Source of the DNA: Neorhizobium populisoli
GTDB lineage: Bacteria; Pseudomonadota; Alphaproteobacteria; Rhizobiales; Rhizobiaceae
DNA length: 64,000 nt
Direction of reading: 5' to 3'
Assembly: GCF_019430945.1 (NCBI RefSeq)
Contig: NZ_JAHYCB010000012.1
Location: 1 to 64,000 of the forward strand
Shown piece after piece: positions 42,590 to 51,875 of this stretch (its first letter is position 1; each line of letters starts with the position of its first letter). The notes under the pieces were generated by a model. The model was not told the origin of the DNA and did not search any database. It saw only the letters and a program-made list of their open reading frames with translations. The translations under genes and the position numbers were made by a program.

Positions 42590-43925
42590 AATGCCTCGTC
42601 CGTCGCTGACGCCTGAAACTCTGTTTGCTCGAGACACGCTCTGGCAATCCTGGCTCGACGTCGAAGCCGCGCTTGCCCGGGCGCAGGGGAAGCTCGGGAT
42701 GATCCCGGAATGGGCCGCAACGGAAATCACCCGCGCCGCCGATATCCGCAGGCTGGACCGCGAAGCCCTGGCGGCGGACGTGGCGCGCACGCTGGCACCG
42801 ATCCTGTCGATCACCCGGTCGCTGGCCGCCGCCTCCGGCCCGGCCGGCGATTTCGTGCATTGGGGGGCGACCACGCAGAACGTCATGCAGACCGGCCAGA
42901 TACTGCTTCTGCGCGAGGCGGATCAGGCGATCCGCGCGCATCTGGCGGTCGCGGTCGAACATCTTGGTCAGATGGCGCACACCCATGCCCGCACGTTGAT
43001 GGCCGGCCGCACCAATCGCCAGCATGCTTTGCCGATGACCTTCGGGTTCAAGGTGGCCGGTTGGATCGAGGAGATGGACCGGGTCGAAGAGCGGCTTTCC
43101 ACGTCGGCGCAGCGGCTTTTCTCGCTGCCTTTCGGCGGCGCGGTTGGTGCCATGCATGCCTATGGCGAACAGGGCCGCGAACTGAACCGCCAAATGGCGA
43201 GCGATCTGGGCCTTCGGGAGCTCCTGGTGCCCAGCCGCACCGTCAATGACCTCTTCGTTGAATATCTCGTGCAGCTCGCGCTGCTTGCGATGACGGTCGA
43301 GCGGATCATGGGCGAACTTTATCGGCTGATGATGGAAGAGGTGGGCGAGATCGTCGAGCGGCTGGATGAAGGCACGGTCGGTTCCTCCACCATGCCACAG
43401 AAGATCAACCCGAAACACGTCGTGCGGGTCATTTCTCAGGCAATCGAGCTGCGCGGGATGGCGGGGCCGGCGCTCGAAAGCAGCCGCTCCAGCCATGAGG
43501 GGGACGCGGTTGCCAACCAGCTTCTGTCTTCGCTCGTCGAAAAGGCGGTGCCGCTGACCTGGAAGATGGCGGAAGGTTTTGCCAAGACGTTGAACCGGAT
43601 CATCGTCGTGCCGGAGCGCATGCGGGAAAACCTCGACCGCAGCGGCGGCGCCATCGCTTCCGAAAAGCTGATGATGGTGCTGGCTCCGCTTGTCGGCCGG
43701 GCCCAGGCACATGATCTCGTCCACCATGTGCTGGAAAATGCCATGGAGGAGGGGGTTTCACCGCGAATAGCCATTTTCGCCGACACTGAAATCGGCAAGC
43801 ATCTGACTGTGAAGGAGATCGAAGCGGCGCTCGATCCGGCATCCTATGTTGGCGACAGCGTCGAGATTGCGGAAAGTGCTGCCGAGCTTGCAATGAAACT
43901 CTCCCTACGTTTCCGTAGAGCCTAG
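42582..43925 (+). CDS. Aspartase/fumarase-superfamily lyase (adenylosuccinate lyase or CMLE type)
   Basis: The 447-residue protein has the superfamily regions: DFVHWGATTQNVMQTGQILL, MAGRTNRQHALPMTFGFKVA and the signature GSSTMPQKINPKH (about 267-279) with catalytic Ser. The C-terminus resembles 3-carboxy-cis,cis-muconate cycloisomerase and adenylosuccinate lyase relatives. It overlaps the transporter ATPase by eight bases, so it likely cleaves a C-N or C-O bond in the imported compound rather than serving purine synthesis. ATG 42582 or 42591. Confidence 0.85.
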   Translation: MNEMPRPSLTPETLFARDTLWQSWLDVEAALARAQGKLGMIPEWAATEITRAADIRRLDREALAADVARTLAPILSITRSLAAASGPAGDFVHWGATTQNVMQTGQILLLREADQAIRAHLAVAVEHLGQMAHTHARTLMAGRTNRQHALPMTFGFKVAGWIEEMDRVEERLSTSAQRLFSLPFGGAVGAMHAYGEQGRELNRQMASDLGLRELLVPSRTVNDLFVEYLVQLALLAMTVERIMGELYRLMMEEVGEIVERLDEGTVGSSTMPQKINPKHVVRVISQAIELRGMAGPALESSRSSHEGDAVANQLLSSLVEKAVPLTWKMAEGFAKTLNRIIVVPERMRENLDRSGGAIASEKLMMVLAPLVGRAQAHDLVHHVLENAMEEGVSPRIAIFADTEIGKHLTVKEIEAALDPASYVGDSVEIAESAAELAMKLSLRFRRA

Positions 43926-43982
43926 GGCAATTTCAGCAGAATTGTTAAGCGGTTTTGCCATCCGAAGAAAGGCGGCACTGTT

Positions 43983-44930
43983 CTAAATCAGCTCCAGCAT
44001 TTCCGCGGCCTGCGGGTCTCGTGCCCGCAGGTTCTCGATATGGGCCGAGATCGCGTCCAGGAACCGCTCCGACAGCGGCGCCCTCGGTCCACGCGGATGG
44101 AGCGATGCATAGGTGATCCAGTAATCGCCCTCGAGCGGCCTAAGAGCCAGACCGCAGCCCGGCCATAACGTCACGCAGATCCGGTCGATCAGCGTGATGC
44201 CGAGTCCCTGGCGCACCATCTCCACGGTAACCAGTGTCGATCCCGTCTCGAACGGCGCCTTGAGCGCCTGCCCTTTGTTGCCAAGAAGCTCCGAAAGCCG
44301 TTCGCGCCAGCGTTGACCGGGGGCAAGCGTGGCAAAACTTTCCCCTGCAATGTCCGAAATCGACAATACGTCCTTGGATGCCAGCGGGTGGTCGTCCGCC
44401 AGAAGAATGCCGAGCCGAGACCTCAGGAACGGCACGACATCGAGCTCGATGATGGCGTTTTCGACCGGCAGCGAGATGAGGCCGAGGTTGTAGCCGCGCG
44501 CCGCGACCTTGCTCTCGATCTCGAAGCGTGTCTCGACATTGACGGTGCTCTGGAATTCCGGGCCGCTTCTCCGCATCTGTGCCAAGCCCGGAATGGCGAG
44601 CCCGTTGGCGAGCGGCGCCGCGGTGACGATCGACAGCCAGTCCTGCGTCCTGCGGCGGATGTCCGCTGAGACGGTGCGGATTTCGTCCAGTCCGATCAGC
44701 GTATTGGCGATCTGCCGGTAGAAAAGCTCACCTTCCTCGGTCAATTCCAGTTGGCGCTTGGCGCGAGAAAACAGGGTAAGCCCGATCTCCGCTTCGAGCT
44801 GGGAAATCAACCGACTTGCCGCCGAGGTGGACACATTCATCCGCTCCGACGCTTCCGAAAGGGCGCCCGTCAGCACGATATGGCGGAAGAGTTGCAGCGC
44901 GCGCAGGTTCAACGTGTTTGCCCGAAACAA
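43983..44930 (-). CDS. LysR-family transcriptional regulator
   Basis: The 315-residue protein has LNLRALQLFRHIVLTGALSE, then ASRLISQLEAEIGLTLFSRA in the winged helix and a LysR substrate-binding fold. The start is a TTG at 44930; no in-frame ATG precedes the helix-turn-helix. It is convergent with the oligopeptide operon and a plausible regulator of it, in tandem with another LysR gene. Confidence 0.85.
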   Translation of the reverse strand: MFRANTLNLRALQLFRHIVLTGALSEASERMNVSTSAASRLISQLEAEIGLTLFSRAKRQLELTEEGELFYRQIANTLIGLDEIRTVSADIRRRTQDWLSIVTAAPLANGLAIPGLAQMRRSGPEFQSTVNVETRFEIESKVAARGYNLGLISLPVENAIIELDVVPFLRSRLGILLADDHPLASKDVLSISDIAGESFATLAPGQRWRERLSELLGNKGQALKAPFETGSTLVTVEMVRQGLGITLIDRICVTLWPGCGLALRPLEGDYWITYASLHPRGPRAPLSERFLDAISAHIENLRARDPQAAEMLELI

Positions 44931-44976
44931 GAGGGTGAAGTATCGAATGGTAAGCTATTGAAAGTGCGAAATAACA

Positions 44977-45900
44977 TCAAGGTGGTGCCTGCAGGTCCAG
45001 TGCGGATGCGCCCTTGCGGATAAGCTCGATGAACTTGCGCACATGCGGGTCCGTCCGCCGTTCGGGCAGGACATAAATGCCGAGCAGCCAGCTCGGCAAC
45101 ATTTCCTCTCCGTCGATCTCGACTTGCGCCAGCCCATGGGAAGCGAACGAGGCCGCCAAGAGGTCGGAGTGGATCAGAACGGCATCGGTATCCCGGGCGA
45201 AATCCATGCAGGCGCGCATCGAGTTCGACGTGAAGGCGTGGCCAAACCGGTCCGGTTGAGGAACGGGAATAGCGCTGTCGATAAGCAGTCGCTTCTGGCG
45301 CGATTCCGGTGGAAAGGCCATGGTCGTCGGGTAGGCAAAGATATCGGCAAGACGCCGGGGCTGGCCGAGCAGCGGATGGTCCGGCCGCACGAAATAACCG
45401 TCCTTCGCAAGACCGAGCGGAATGAAGTCGATATCGACTTCGCGGGCAAGTCCCTGGATCTGATGTCCGACGAAGAGCGAGATGTCACCCGCCCACAGCT
45501 GTTCCATACAGCGCATGGCATTGCCGATGCTGACATTGATCGGCGCATTCGGATGGTCGCGAAAATGCGCGACGACAAAATCCTTGAGGAAAAGCGTCCA
45601 GGACGAATAACCCGTGCCGATGCTGATGCCGTGTTCGTGCTCGGATTTTTGCCGCTCGATCGTCTCCAATGCGTTGGCATAAAGGCGGCGCATGATTAGC
45701 GAGTTCTTATAGAGCGTCTCGCCATAGGTGGTCAGCCGCACACCGCGCGAGGAGCGCTCGAACAGCCGTACCCCGAGGCTCTCTTCGAGCTTCTTGATGC
45801 TGTAGGTCAGCGCCGGCTGCGACACGAAAAGCCGTTCAGCGGCAGCGACGAAAGAGCCGAGCTCGGTCACGGCCATGAATTGTTCGAGCGATTTATCCAC
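44977..45900 (-). CDS. LysR-family transcriptional regulator of the CUT1 operon
   Basis: The 307-residue protein begins at GTG 45900 with MDKSLEQFMAVTELGSFVAA and LFVSQPALTYSIKKLEESLG, a standard LysR domain, followed by the effector domain. It is divergent from the sugar ABC operon across 225 bases containing a perfect inverted repeat next to its start, so it probably controls that operon and itself. Confidence 0.87.
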   Translation of the reverse strand: MDKSLEQFMAVTELGSFVAAAERLFVSQPALTYSIKKLEESLGVRLFERSSRGVRLTTYGETLYKNSLIMRRLYANALETIERQKSEHEHGISIGTGYSSWTLFLKDFVVAHFRDHPNAPINVSIGNAMRCMEQLWAGDISLFVGHQIQGLAREVDIDFIPLGLAKDGYFVRPDHPLLGQPRRLADIFAYPTTMAFPPESRQKRLLIDSAIPVPQPDRFGHAFTSNSMRACMDFARDTDAVLIHSDLLAASFASHGLAQVEIDGEEMLPSWLLGIYVLPERRTDPHVRKFIELIRKGASALDLQAPP

Positions 45901-45930
45901 CCCATTCCTCCCCGGCAGGACGCTTTCTTC

Positions 45931-45947
45931 TATAAATGAATTTTATA
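45931..45947. promoter_or_regulatory. Candidate LysR box between LysR and sugar ABC genes
   Basis: TATAAA-TGAAT-TTTATA, a perfect inverted repeat matching the T-N11-A rule of LysR sites, 31 bases before the LysR start. AT-rich sequence continues to 45970 and probably includes the promoters. Confidence 0.5.
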
Positions 45948-46125
45948 AAAGATGCCATTTTTTGTATTTGTTTTGAAGGTCAGGCGACTGTAATTTTCCT
46001 GTCATCGGCCAGCCGAAGCCTTTCGAGGAGACGACACGGGGTTTGGCGCCGAAACGAATGCGTGCTGCTGGGGAGTCGGCACGAAAGCGCGCATCATGTC
46101 GTGTCCGTTTCAATGGGAGGAATTC

Positions 46126-47418
46126 ATGAGCAATTTTACGATGGATCGCCGTCGGTTTCTCGGCGCGGGTCTGGGCGTGGCGTCCATGCCGCTTTGGGGT
46201 TCCGTGCCCGGCTTTGCGGCCGATGGCGCGCAGCTGCGCATGGTCTGGTGGGGTTCTGAAGAGCGCGCGCGCCGCACCAAGGAAGCGGTCAAGGCTTTCG
46301 AAGGCGTCAATGCCGGGGTGACCGTCGCGTCGGAATCCATGGGCTGGGATGATTATTGGCCGCGTCTTGCCACGCAGGTCGCCGGCGGCAATGCGCCGGA
46401 CTTCATCCAGATGGATTACCGCTACATGTTCGAATACGCGCGGCGCGGGACGATCCTGCCGCTCGACCAGTATATGGGTTCGGCCCTGAAGATCGCCGAT
46501 TTCGGCGACGTCAACCTGAAGAGCTGTTCCGTCGACGGCAAGCTTTACGGCGCCAATGTCGGCGTCAACGCCTTCGGCACGATCGTCGATACGGCAGCCT
46601 GGCAGGAAGTGGGCATTGCTGCACCGACCTACGGCACCAACTGGGAGCAGTATGCCGAAAAGGCTGCAGCCTACGGCAAGGCTGCCAAGGGCAAGAAGAA
46701 ATACGCTTCCGCCGACGGCAGCGGTAACGAAAACCTGTTCGAAGGCTGGCTGATCGCCCGCGGCAAGTCGCTCTACAAGGACGATGGCAGCCTCGGTTAC
46801 GAGCCTTCCGATGCGGCGGAGTGGTTCAAGTTCTGGGCCGCGATGCGTAAATCCGGCGGCTGTGTGCCGGCCGATGTGCAGGCGCTCTACAAGAACACGA
46901 TAGAGACCTCGCCGCTGACGCTCGGATACACTGCATCCGACTTCGGTTTCTCGAACCAGTTCGTCGGCTTCCAGAAGATGAACAAGCCGGCGCTGGCGCT
47001 GACCGCCCAGCCGGTCGTCGCCAATGGCAAGCCGGGTCATTACCTGAAGCCGTCGCAGATGTTCTCGGTCTACGCCAAGTCCAAGGCTCCGGAAGTGACC
47101 GCGAAGCTCATCAACTTCCTGGTCCGCGATCCGGCCGGCGCGATGATCCTTGGCGTCGAACGCGGCGTTCCGGCCTCGCCGGCCATCCGTGATGCGCTGA
47201 TCCCGCAGTTGGATGGACCGAGCAGCGAAGTGGTGAAGTTCATCTCGGCACTGACGCCTTATGTCGGCTCGCTGCCGCCGGCTCCGCCGCAGGGTGCTGG
47301 TGAAATGAACGCCGCGCTGATCCGCATCAGCCAGGAAGTCGCCTTCGAGGCATCGACGCCGGAAGCCGGCGGCGCAACCCTGATCGCGGAAGCCAAGTCC
47401 GTCCTGAAGAAGGGATAA
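46126..47418 (+). CDS. CUT1-type sugar ABC transporter, periplasmic binding protein (Tat signal)
   Basis: The 430-residue SBP family 1 protein has a Tat-like signal (MDRRRFLGAGLGVASMPLWG) and conserved LRMVWWGSEERARRTKEAVK, VAGGNAPDFIQMDYRYMFEY and the hinge region KLYGANVGVNAFGTI. GGGAGG precedes ATG 46126. Only five bases separate it from the first permease, unlike the other binding-protein genes here, which are followed by hairpins. Confidence 0.9.
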   Translation: MSNFTMDRRRFLGAGLGVASMPLWGSVPGFAADGAQLRMVWWGSEERARRTKEAVKAFEGVNAGVTVASESMGWDDYWPRLATQVAGGNAPDFIQMDYRYMFEYARRGTILPLDQYMGSALKIADFGDVNLKSCSVDGKLYGANVGVNAFGTIVDTAAWQEVGIAAPTYGTNWEQYAEKAAAYGKAAKGKKKYASADGSGNENLFEGWLIARGKSLYKDDGSLGYEPSDAAEWFKFWAAMRKSGGCVPADVQALYKNTIETSPLTLGYTASDFGFSNQFVGFQKMNKPALALTAQPVVANGKPGHYLKPSQMFSVYAKSKAPEVTAKLINFLVRDPAGAMILGVERGVPASPAIRDALIPQLDGPSSEVVKFISALTPYVGSLPPAPPQGAGEMNAALIRISQEVAFEASTPEAGGATLIAEAKSVLKKG

Positions 47419-47423
47419 GTTGA

Positions 47424-48374
47424 ATGTCGGTCAGTGAGCGGTCGGCCGCTGCGACCGGGAAGGGCGAGAGTTCAGCACTCGCCCGTTCCCTTCGCGGAGC
47501 GGTTCGAAGAAACGCGCCCGGTTATCTCTTCCTTGCCCCTTGGCTGATCGGCTTTCTCTGTCTGACGCTCGGCCCGGCGCTGGTGTCGCTGTATCTTTCC
47601 TTTACGGATTTCGACCTGCTGCAGGCTCCGAACTTCGTGGGGATGCAGAACTATATCCGCATGGCGACGGCCGATCCGAAATTTATCGCCGCCATGCGGG
47701 TGACGTTCCTTTACGTCATCCTCTCCGTGCCGCTGAAGCTCGCCTTCGCGCTGGCCGTGGCGATGATGCTCAATCGCGGCCTGACCGGCCTGCCGGTCTA
47801 TCGCGCGATCTTCTACCTGCCGTCGCTGCTCGGCGCATCGGTGGCGATCGCCGTCCTGTGGCGTCAGCTTTTCGCAGCCGATGGCATGATCAACAGCGTG
47901 CTCGCCATTTTCGGCATCGAAGGCCCGAGCTGGATCTCCAACCCGCGTTATTCGCTTTATACGCTGGTGGTGTTGTCGGTCTGGCAGTTCGGCTCGCCGA
48001 TGATCATTTTCCTTGCGGGTCTAAGGCAGATCCCGACGGACATGTACGAAGCCGCCAGCCTCGACGGCGCTTCGTCTTCCCGCCAGTTCTGGAAGATCAC
48101 CCTGCCACTGCTCTCGCCGGTGATCTTCTTCAACTTCGTCATCCAGACGATCGAGGCCTTCAAGGCCTTCACGCCGGCCTTCATCGTATCGGGCGGCACC
48201 GGCGGGCCGATCAATTCGACGCTGTTCTATACGCTCTACCTCTATCAGGAAGCGTTCGGCAATTTCCGCATGGGTTATGCCTCCGCGCTCGCCTGGGTGC
48301 TGGTGATCATCATCGCGATCTTCACGGCCTTCTCGTTCCTCTCGACACGGTATTGGGTGCATTACGATGAGTGA
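47424..48374 (+). CDS. CUT1-type sugar ABC transporter permease 1
   Basis: The 316-residue MalF-type permease has a hydrophilic N-terminal 35 residues, then APGYLFLAPWLIGFLCLTLG, GMQNYIRMATADPKFIAAMR, the EAA loop (DMYEAASLDGASSSRQFWKI) and a C-terminal WVHYDE. It overlaps the next permease by eight bases. Confidence 0.9.
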   Translation: MSVSERSAAATGKGESSALARSLRGAVRRNAPGYLFLAPWLIGFLCLTLGPALVSLYLSFTDFDLLQAPNFVGMQNYIRMATADPKFIAAMRVTFLYVILSVPLKLAFALAVAMMLNRGLTGLPVYRAIFYLPSLLGASVAIAVLWRQLFAADGMINSVLAIFGIEGPSWISNPRYSLYTLVVLSVWQFGSPMIIFLAGLRQIPTDMYEAASLDGASSSRQFWKITLPLLSPVIFFNFVIQTIEAFKAFTPAFIVSGGTGGPINSTLFYTLYLYQEAFGNFRMGYASALAWVLVIIIAIFTAFSFLSTRYWVHYDE

Positions 48375-49242
48375 CGAAGCCCGCGTTCTTCCCGGCCAGG
48401 GCAGCGACCATCCCTATCTGCGCTCGGCCCTGTCGCACTGTCTTCTGATGGCGGCATCTTTCGTGATGCTCTACCCGATCCTGTGGATGCTGGCGGGCTC
48501 GTTGCGGCCGGCCGAGGATCTGTTCGGCGGTGGGGCGAACCTCATCCCGTCGCAGGTCACGGTCGCCGCCTATCCGCAGGGCTGGTTCGGCCTGCAGGTG
48601 AATTTCGGGCATTTCTTCCTGAATTCGCTGCTGATCTCGTCGCTCGCAACCCTCGGCAACGTCTTCGCAGCCTCGCTGGCAGCCTATGCCTTTGCCCGGC
48701 TCAACTTCTTCGGCCGGAATTTCTGGTTCGCGCTGATGTTGGGCACGCTGATGCTGCCCTATCACGTGACGCTCATCCCGCAATATGTGCTGTTCCTCAA
48801 CCTTGACTGGATCAACACCTGGCTGCCGCTGATCGTCCCGAAATATTTCGCGGTCGATGCCTTCTTCATCTTCCTGATGGTGCAGTTTTTTCGCGGGATC
48901 CCGCGCGAGCTGGACGAGGCGGCGCAGATGGATGGATGCAGCCCCTGGCGGATCTATTACAAGATCATCCTGCCGCTCTCGCTGCCCGTTCTGGCGACTG
49001 CCGCGATCTTTTCGTTCATCTGGACCTGGGAGGATTTCTTCGGGCCGCTGATCTACATCAGCGACATGAACCTCTACACAGTCCAGCTGGGCCTGCGCTC
49101 CTTCGTGGACTCCAGCGGCACGTCGAGCTGGAACGAGCTCTTCGCCATGTCGGTCCTGTCCCTCATCCCGATTTTCCTGATCTTCCTCTTCTTCCAGCGG
49201 CTGCTCATCGAAGGCATCGCGACGACGGGGATGAAGCGATGA
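48367..49242 (+). CDS. CUT1-type sugar ABC transporter permease 2
   Basis: The 291-residue MalG-type permease has LYPILWMLAGSLRPAEDLFG, TLMLPYHVTLIPQYVLF and the EAA loop (ELDEAAQMDGCSPWRIYYKI). It completes the membrane channel with the previous product. Confidence 0.9.
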   Translation: MSDEARVLPGQGSDHPYLRSALSHCLLMAASFVMLYPILWMLAGSLRPAEDLFGGGANLIPSQVTVAAYPQGWFGLQVNFGHFFLNSLLISSLATLGNVFAASLAAYAFARLNFFGRNFWFALMLGTLMLPYHVTLIPQYVLFLNLDWINTWLPLIVPKYFAVDAFFIFLMVQFFRGIPRELDEAAQMDGCSPWRIYYKIILPLSLPVLATAAIFSFIWTWEDFFGPLIYISDMNLYTVQLGLRSFVDSSGTSSWNELFAMSVLSLIPIFLIFLFFQRLLIEGIATTGMKR

Positions 49243-49296
49243 CGGTGCGCCTGCAAAACGGATGCCCGCCCGCTCGGAACAAATTGTGAGAAACAC

Positions 49297-50376
49297 ATGT
49301 CCACCAGCATTCAATTGAAAAAAGTCGTGAAGCGGTTCGGGGCGATCGATGTCATCAAGGGCATCGATCTGGATATCGAACCCGGCCAGTTCACCGTCTT
49401 CGTCGGCCCGTCCGGCTGCGGCAAGTCCACCCTGCTGCGGATGATCGCCGGCCTTGAAACCATCTCCGGCGGCGACCTGCTGATCGGCGGCGAGCGGATG
49501 AACGATACCGCGGCTGCCAAGCGCGGTATCGCCATGGTCTTCCAGTCCTACGCGCTCTATCCGCATATGACGGTCTACAAGAACCTCGCCTTCGGCCTCG
49601 AAACGGCCGGCCTGAAACGGGACGAGATCGACCGCCGCGTCAAGGAAGCGGCCGCGACGCTGCGCATCACCGAATATCTGCAGCGCCGACCGAAGGCGCT
49701 TTCCGGCGGTCAGCGGCAGCGCGTCGCGATCGGTCGTTCGATCGTGCGCGATCCGAACATTTTTCTGTTCGACGAACCGCTTTCCAACCTCGATGCCGAG
49801 TTGCGCGTGCAGATGCGCGTCGAGATTTCCAAGCTGCATGAGCGGCTCGGCAATACGATGATCTACGTCACCCACGACCAGGTCGAGGCGATGACCATGG
49901 CCGACAAGATTGTCGTGCTCAAGGCCGGCGAGGTGATGCAGACCGGCAGCCCGCTGGAACTCTACAACAGACCCGCCAACCGCTTCGTGGCTGGCTTCAT
50001 CGGCTCGCCGAAGATGAATTTTCTGGAAGCCAAACGGACTGCGGCGGACACGATCGAAGTCGCGGGACAGTCGCTGCGGCTTAGCTCGGACCAGCTTGGG
50101 CAGGCGATGACAAGCGTACCGATCACCTTCGGCATCCGTCCGGAGCACATCGTTCTCGGCGGCGAAGCGGGCCAGTCTCTGGGCGAAGCGAAGGTCGATC
50201 TCGTCGAACATCTCGGCGGCAGCACCTCGGTCTATGCGACCATGACTTCCGGCGCGAGCCTCACAATCCTGGCTCCCGGCCAGCTCGCCATCCAGCATGG
50301 CGAAACCGTGCCGCTCCGGATCGATGCGGCGAACTGCCATGCGTTCGGCCCCGACGATCAGACATTGCGCAGGTGA
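49297..50376 (+). CDS. CUT1-type sugar ABC transporter ATP-binding protein
   Basis: The 359-residue MalK/UgpC-type ATPase has Walker A GPSGCGKS (37-44), signature LSGGQRQR, Walker [17 protein letters not shown] and a C-terminal regulatory TOBE region ([15 protein letters not shown]). It lies 54 bases after the permease gene and is the energy subunit for this importer. Confidence 0.92.
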   Translation: MSTSIQLKKVVKRFGAIDVIKGIDLDIEPGQFTVFVGPSGCGKSTLLRMIAGLETISGGDLLIGGERMNDTAAAKRGIAMVFQSYALYPHMTVYKNLAFGLETAGLKRDEIDRRVKEAAATLRITEYLQRRPKALSGGQRQRVAIGRSIVRDPNIFLFDEPLSNLDAELRVQMRVEISKLHERLGNTMIYVTHDQVEAMTMADKIVVLKAGEVMQTGSPLELYNRPANRFVAGFIGSPKMNFLEAKRTAADTIEVAGQSLRLSSDQLGQAMTSVPITFGIRPEHIVLGGEAGQSLGEAKVDLVEHLGGSTSVYATMTSGASLTILAPGQLAIQHGETVPLRIDAANCHAFGPDDQTLRR

Positions 50377-50438
50377 ATTGGGCGCAAGTGAAGTGATTTA
50401 CCGGCGGCTCCCAAACGCCGGCCAAGAAGGACAGGATT

Positions 50439-51740
50439 ATGAAATACGCTATCGTTGGAACCGGCTCCCGTCACAAGATGTTTCGGCGGGCCGTGGCGGA
50501 TACCTATAGCCGCGAGAACACGCTCGTCGGTCTTTGCGACGTCAACGAACACCGTCTGGCGATTTCCGCGGCGGCCGTCGCGGCCAAGGGCAATGGCATC
50601 GCCACCTATCGCGCCGAGCAGTTCGGCGAGATGATCACCGAGCAGAAGCCGGATACGGTCATCGTCACGGTTCCGGACTATCTCCACCACGAATATATCG
50701 TCGAGGCGATGCGGGCCGGCTGCAATGTCATGACCGAAAAGCCGATGACGATCGATCTCGACAAGCTGAAGGCGATCCTCGATGCGCAAGAAGAGACCGG
50801 CCGTTCGGTCACGGTCACCTTCAATTACCGCTACACGCCGGCGCGCACGCAGCTCAAGGACATCCTGATGTCCGGCGCCATCGGCGAGATCACCGCTGTC
50901 GATTTCACCTGGTACCTCGACCGTGTCCACGGCGCCGATTACTTCCGCCGCTGGCATCGCTACAAGAACCAGTCGGGCGGCCTTCTGGTCCACAAATCGA
51001 GCCATCATTTCGACCTGGTCAACTGGTGGCTCGGTTCTTCGCCGGTTTCCGTCACCGCCCATGGCCGCCGTGCCTTCTACAAGCCGGAAACGGCCGAAGC
51101 CCTCGGCCTGTCCGAACGCGGTCCGCGTTGCCATACCTGTCCGAGCGCTGATCGATGTGATTTCAAGCTTGATCTTGAGGGCAACGAGCCGCTGCGCGAG
51201 CTTTACCTCGAGGCAGAAGATCACGACGGCTATATGCGTGATCTCTGTGTGTTTGACGATGACATCACCATCGAAGACACGATGCAGGTACACGCGCTTT
51301 ATGCCAACGGCGCGACCATGAATTACACGCTCTGCGCCTACAGCCCGTGGGAAGGTCTCGAAATCACTTTCCACGGTACCAAGGGTGAACTCACCCATCG
51401 CCATGTGGAAGTGCACGGCGTGTTCGGCGGCAAGCAGGACAAGGCCAAAGGCTCTGAGTCCATGACGACGACCCTGCATGTTGCCGGTCAGGCGCCGCAA
51501 CATCTCGATGTCTGGGCGGGCGAAGGCGATCACGGCGGCGCGGACCCGGTCATGCTCGCGCATCTCTTCGATCCTTCGGTCGCCGCAGACAATTATGGCC
51601 GCGGATCGAGCTATATCGACGGCGCATGGTCGATTTTGACGGGCATTGCGGCAAATACGTCGATCGAAACGGGGGAGACGATCCACATCGATCGCTTCCT
51701 CGCCGAAAATGGAATCAAGCTGCCGCAGAAGAAGTGGTAA
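50439..51740 (+). CDS. Gfo/Idh/MocA-family oxidoreductase
   Basis: The 433-residue protein has an N-terminal Rossmann fold (YAIVGTGSRHKMF), the family EKP motif (MTEKPMTID) and the C-terminal GGLLVHKSSHHFDLVNWWLG segment with the catalytic-type HHFD. A C-x2-C-x6-C cluster (RCHTCPSADRC, about residues 229-238) is an extra that could bind a metal. Family members oxidise sugars or inositols with NAD(P). As part of the CUT1 operon it probably acts on the imported sugar. Confidence 0.88.
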   Translation: MKYAIVGTGSRHKMFRRAVADTYSRENTLVGLCDVNEHRLAISAAAVAAKGNGIATYRAEQFGEMITEQKPDTVIVTVPDYLHHEYIVEAMRAGCNVMTEKPMTIDLDKLKAILDAQEETGRSVTVTFNYRYTPARTQLKDILMSGAIGEITAVDFTWYLDRVHGADYFRRWHRYKNQSGGLLVHKSSHHFDLVNWWLGSSPVSVTAHGRRAFYKPETAEALGLSERGPRCHTCPSADRCDFKLDLEGNEPLRELYLEAEDHDGYMRDLCVFDDDITIEDTMQVHALYANGATMNYTLCAYSPWEGLEITFHGTKGELTHRHVEVHGVFGGKQDKAKGSESMTTTLHVAGQAPQHLDVWAGEGDHGGADPVMLAHLFDPSVAADNYGRGSSYIDGAWSILTGIAANTSIETGETIHIDRFLAENGIKLPQKKW

Positions 51741-51875
51741 AGCTTGCCGGATCATCGAAAGGCAAGTGCTGGGTATTTTGAAAGCTCGCCCGACACTTGC
51801 GCTTTATACCTCCCGCGTTAAACGGTAAGCAGCGATACGAAAATGCGCTGAAGCAGCCGGCGGGAGCAAATCTAG

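Noticed and set aside
41579-42886. A 435-codon minus-strand frame opposite the fused oligopeptide ATPase
   Set aside because: The plus strand has Walker and signature motifs of the second ABC domain throughout this stretch.
42396-43727. A 443-codon minus-strand frame opposite the lyase gene
   Set aside because: The plus strand carries the lyase signature GSSTMPQKINPKH in frame; the antisense sequence has no motif.
48322-50340. A 672-codon minus-strand frame opposite the CUT1 permease and ATPase genes
   Set aside because: It is rich in Arg, Asp, Glu and His with no domain, and mirrors three well-conserved transporter genes.
50358-51755. A 465-codon minus-strand frame opposite the Gfo/Idh/MocA gene
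   Set aside because: No recognisable protein sequence, and the opposite strand is a complete dehydrogenase with its own ribosome binding site.
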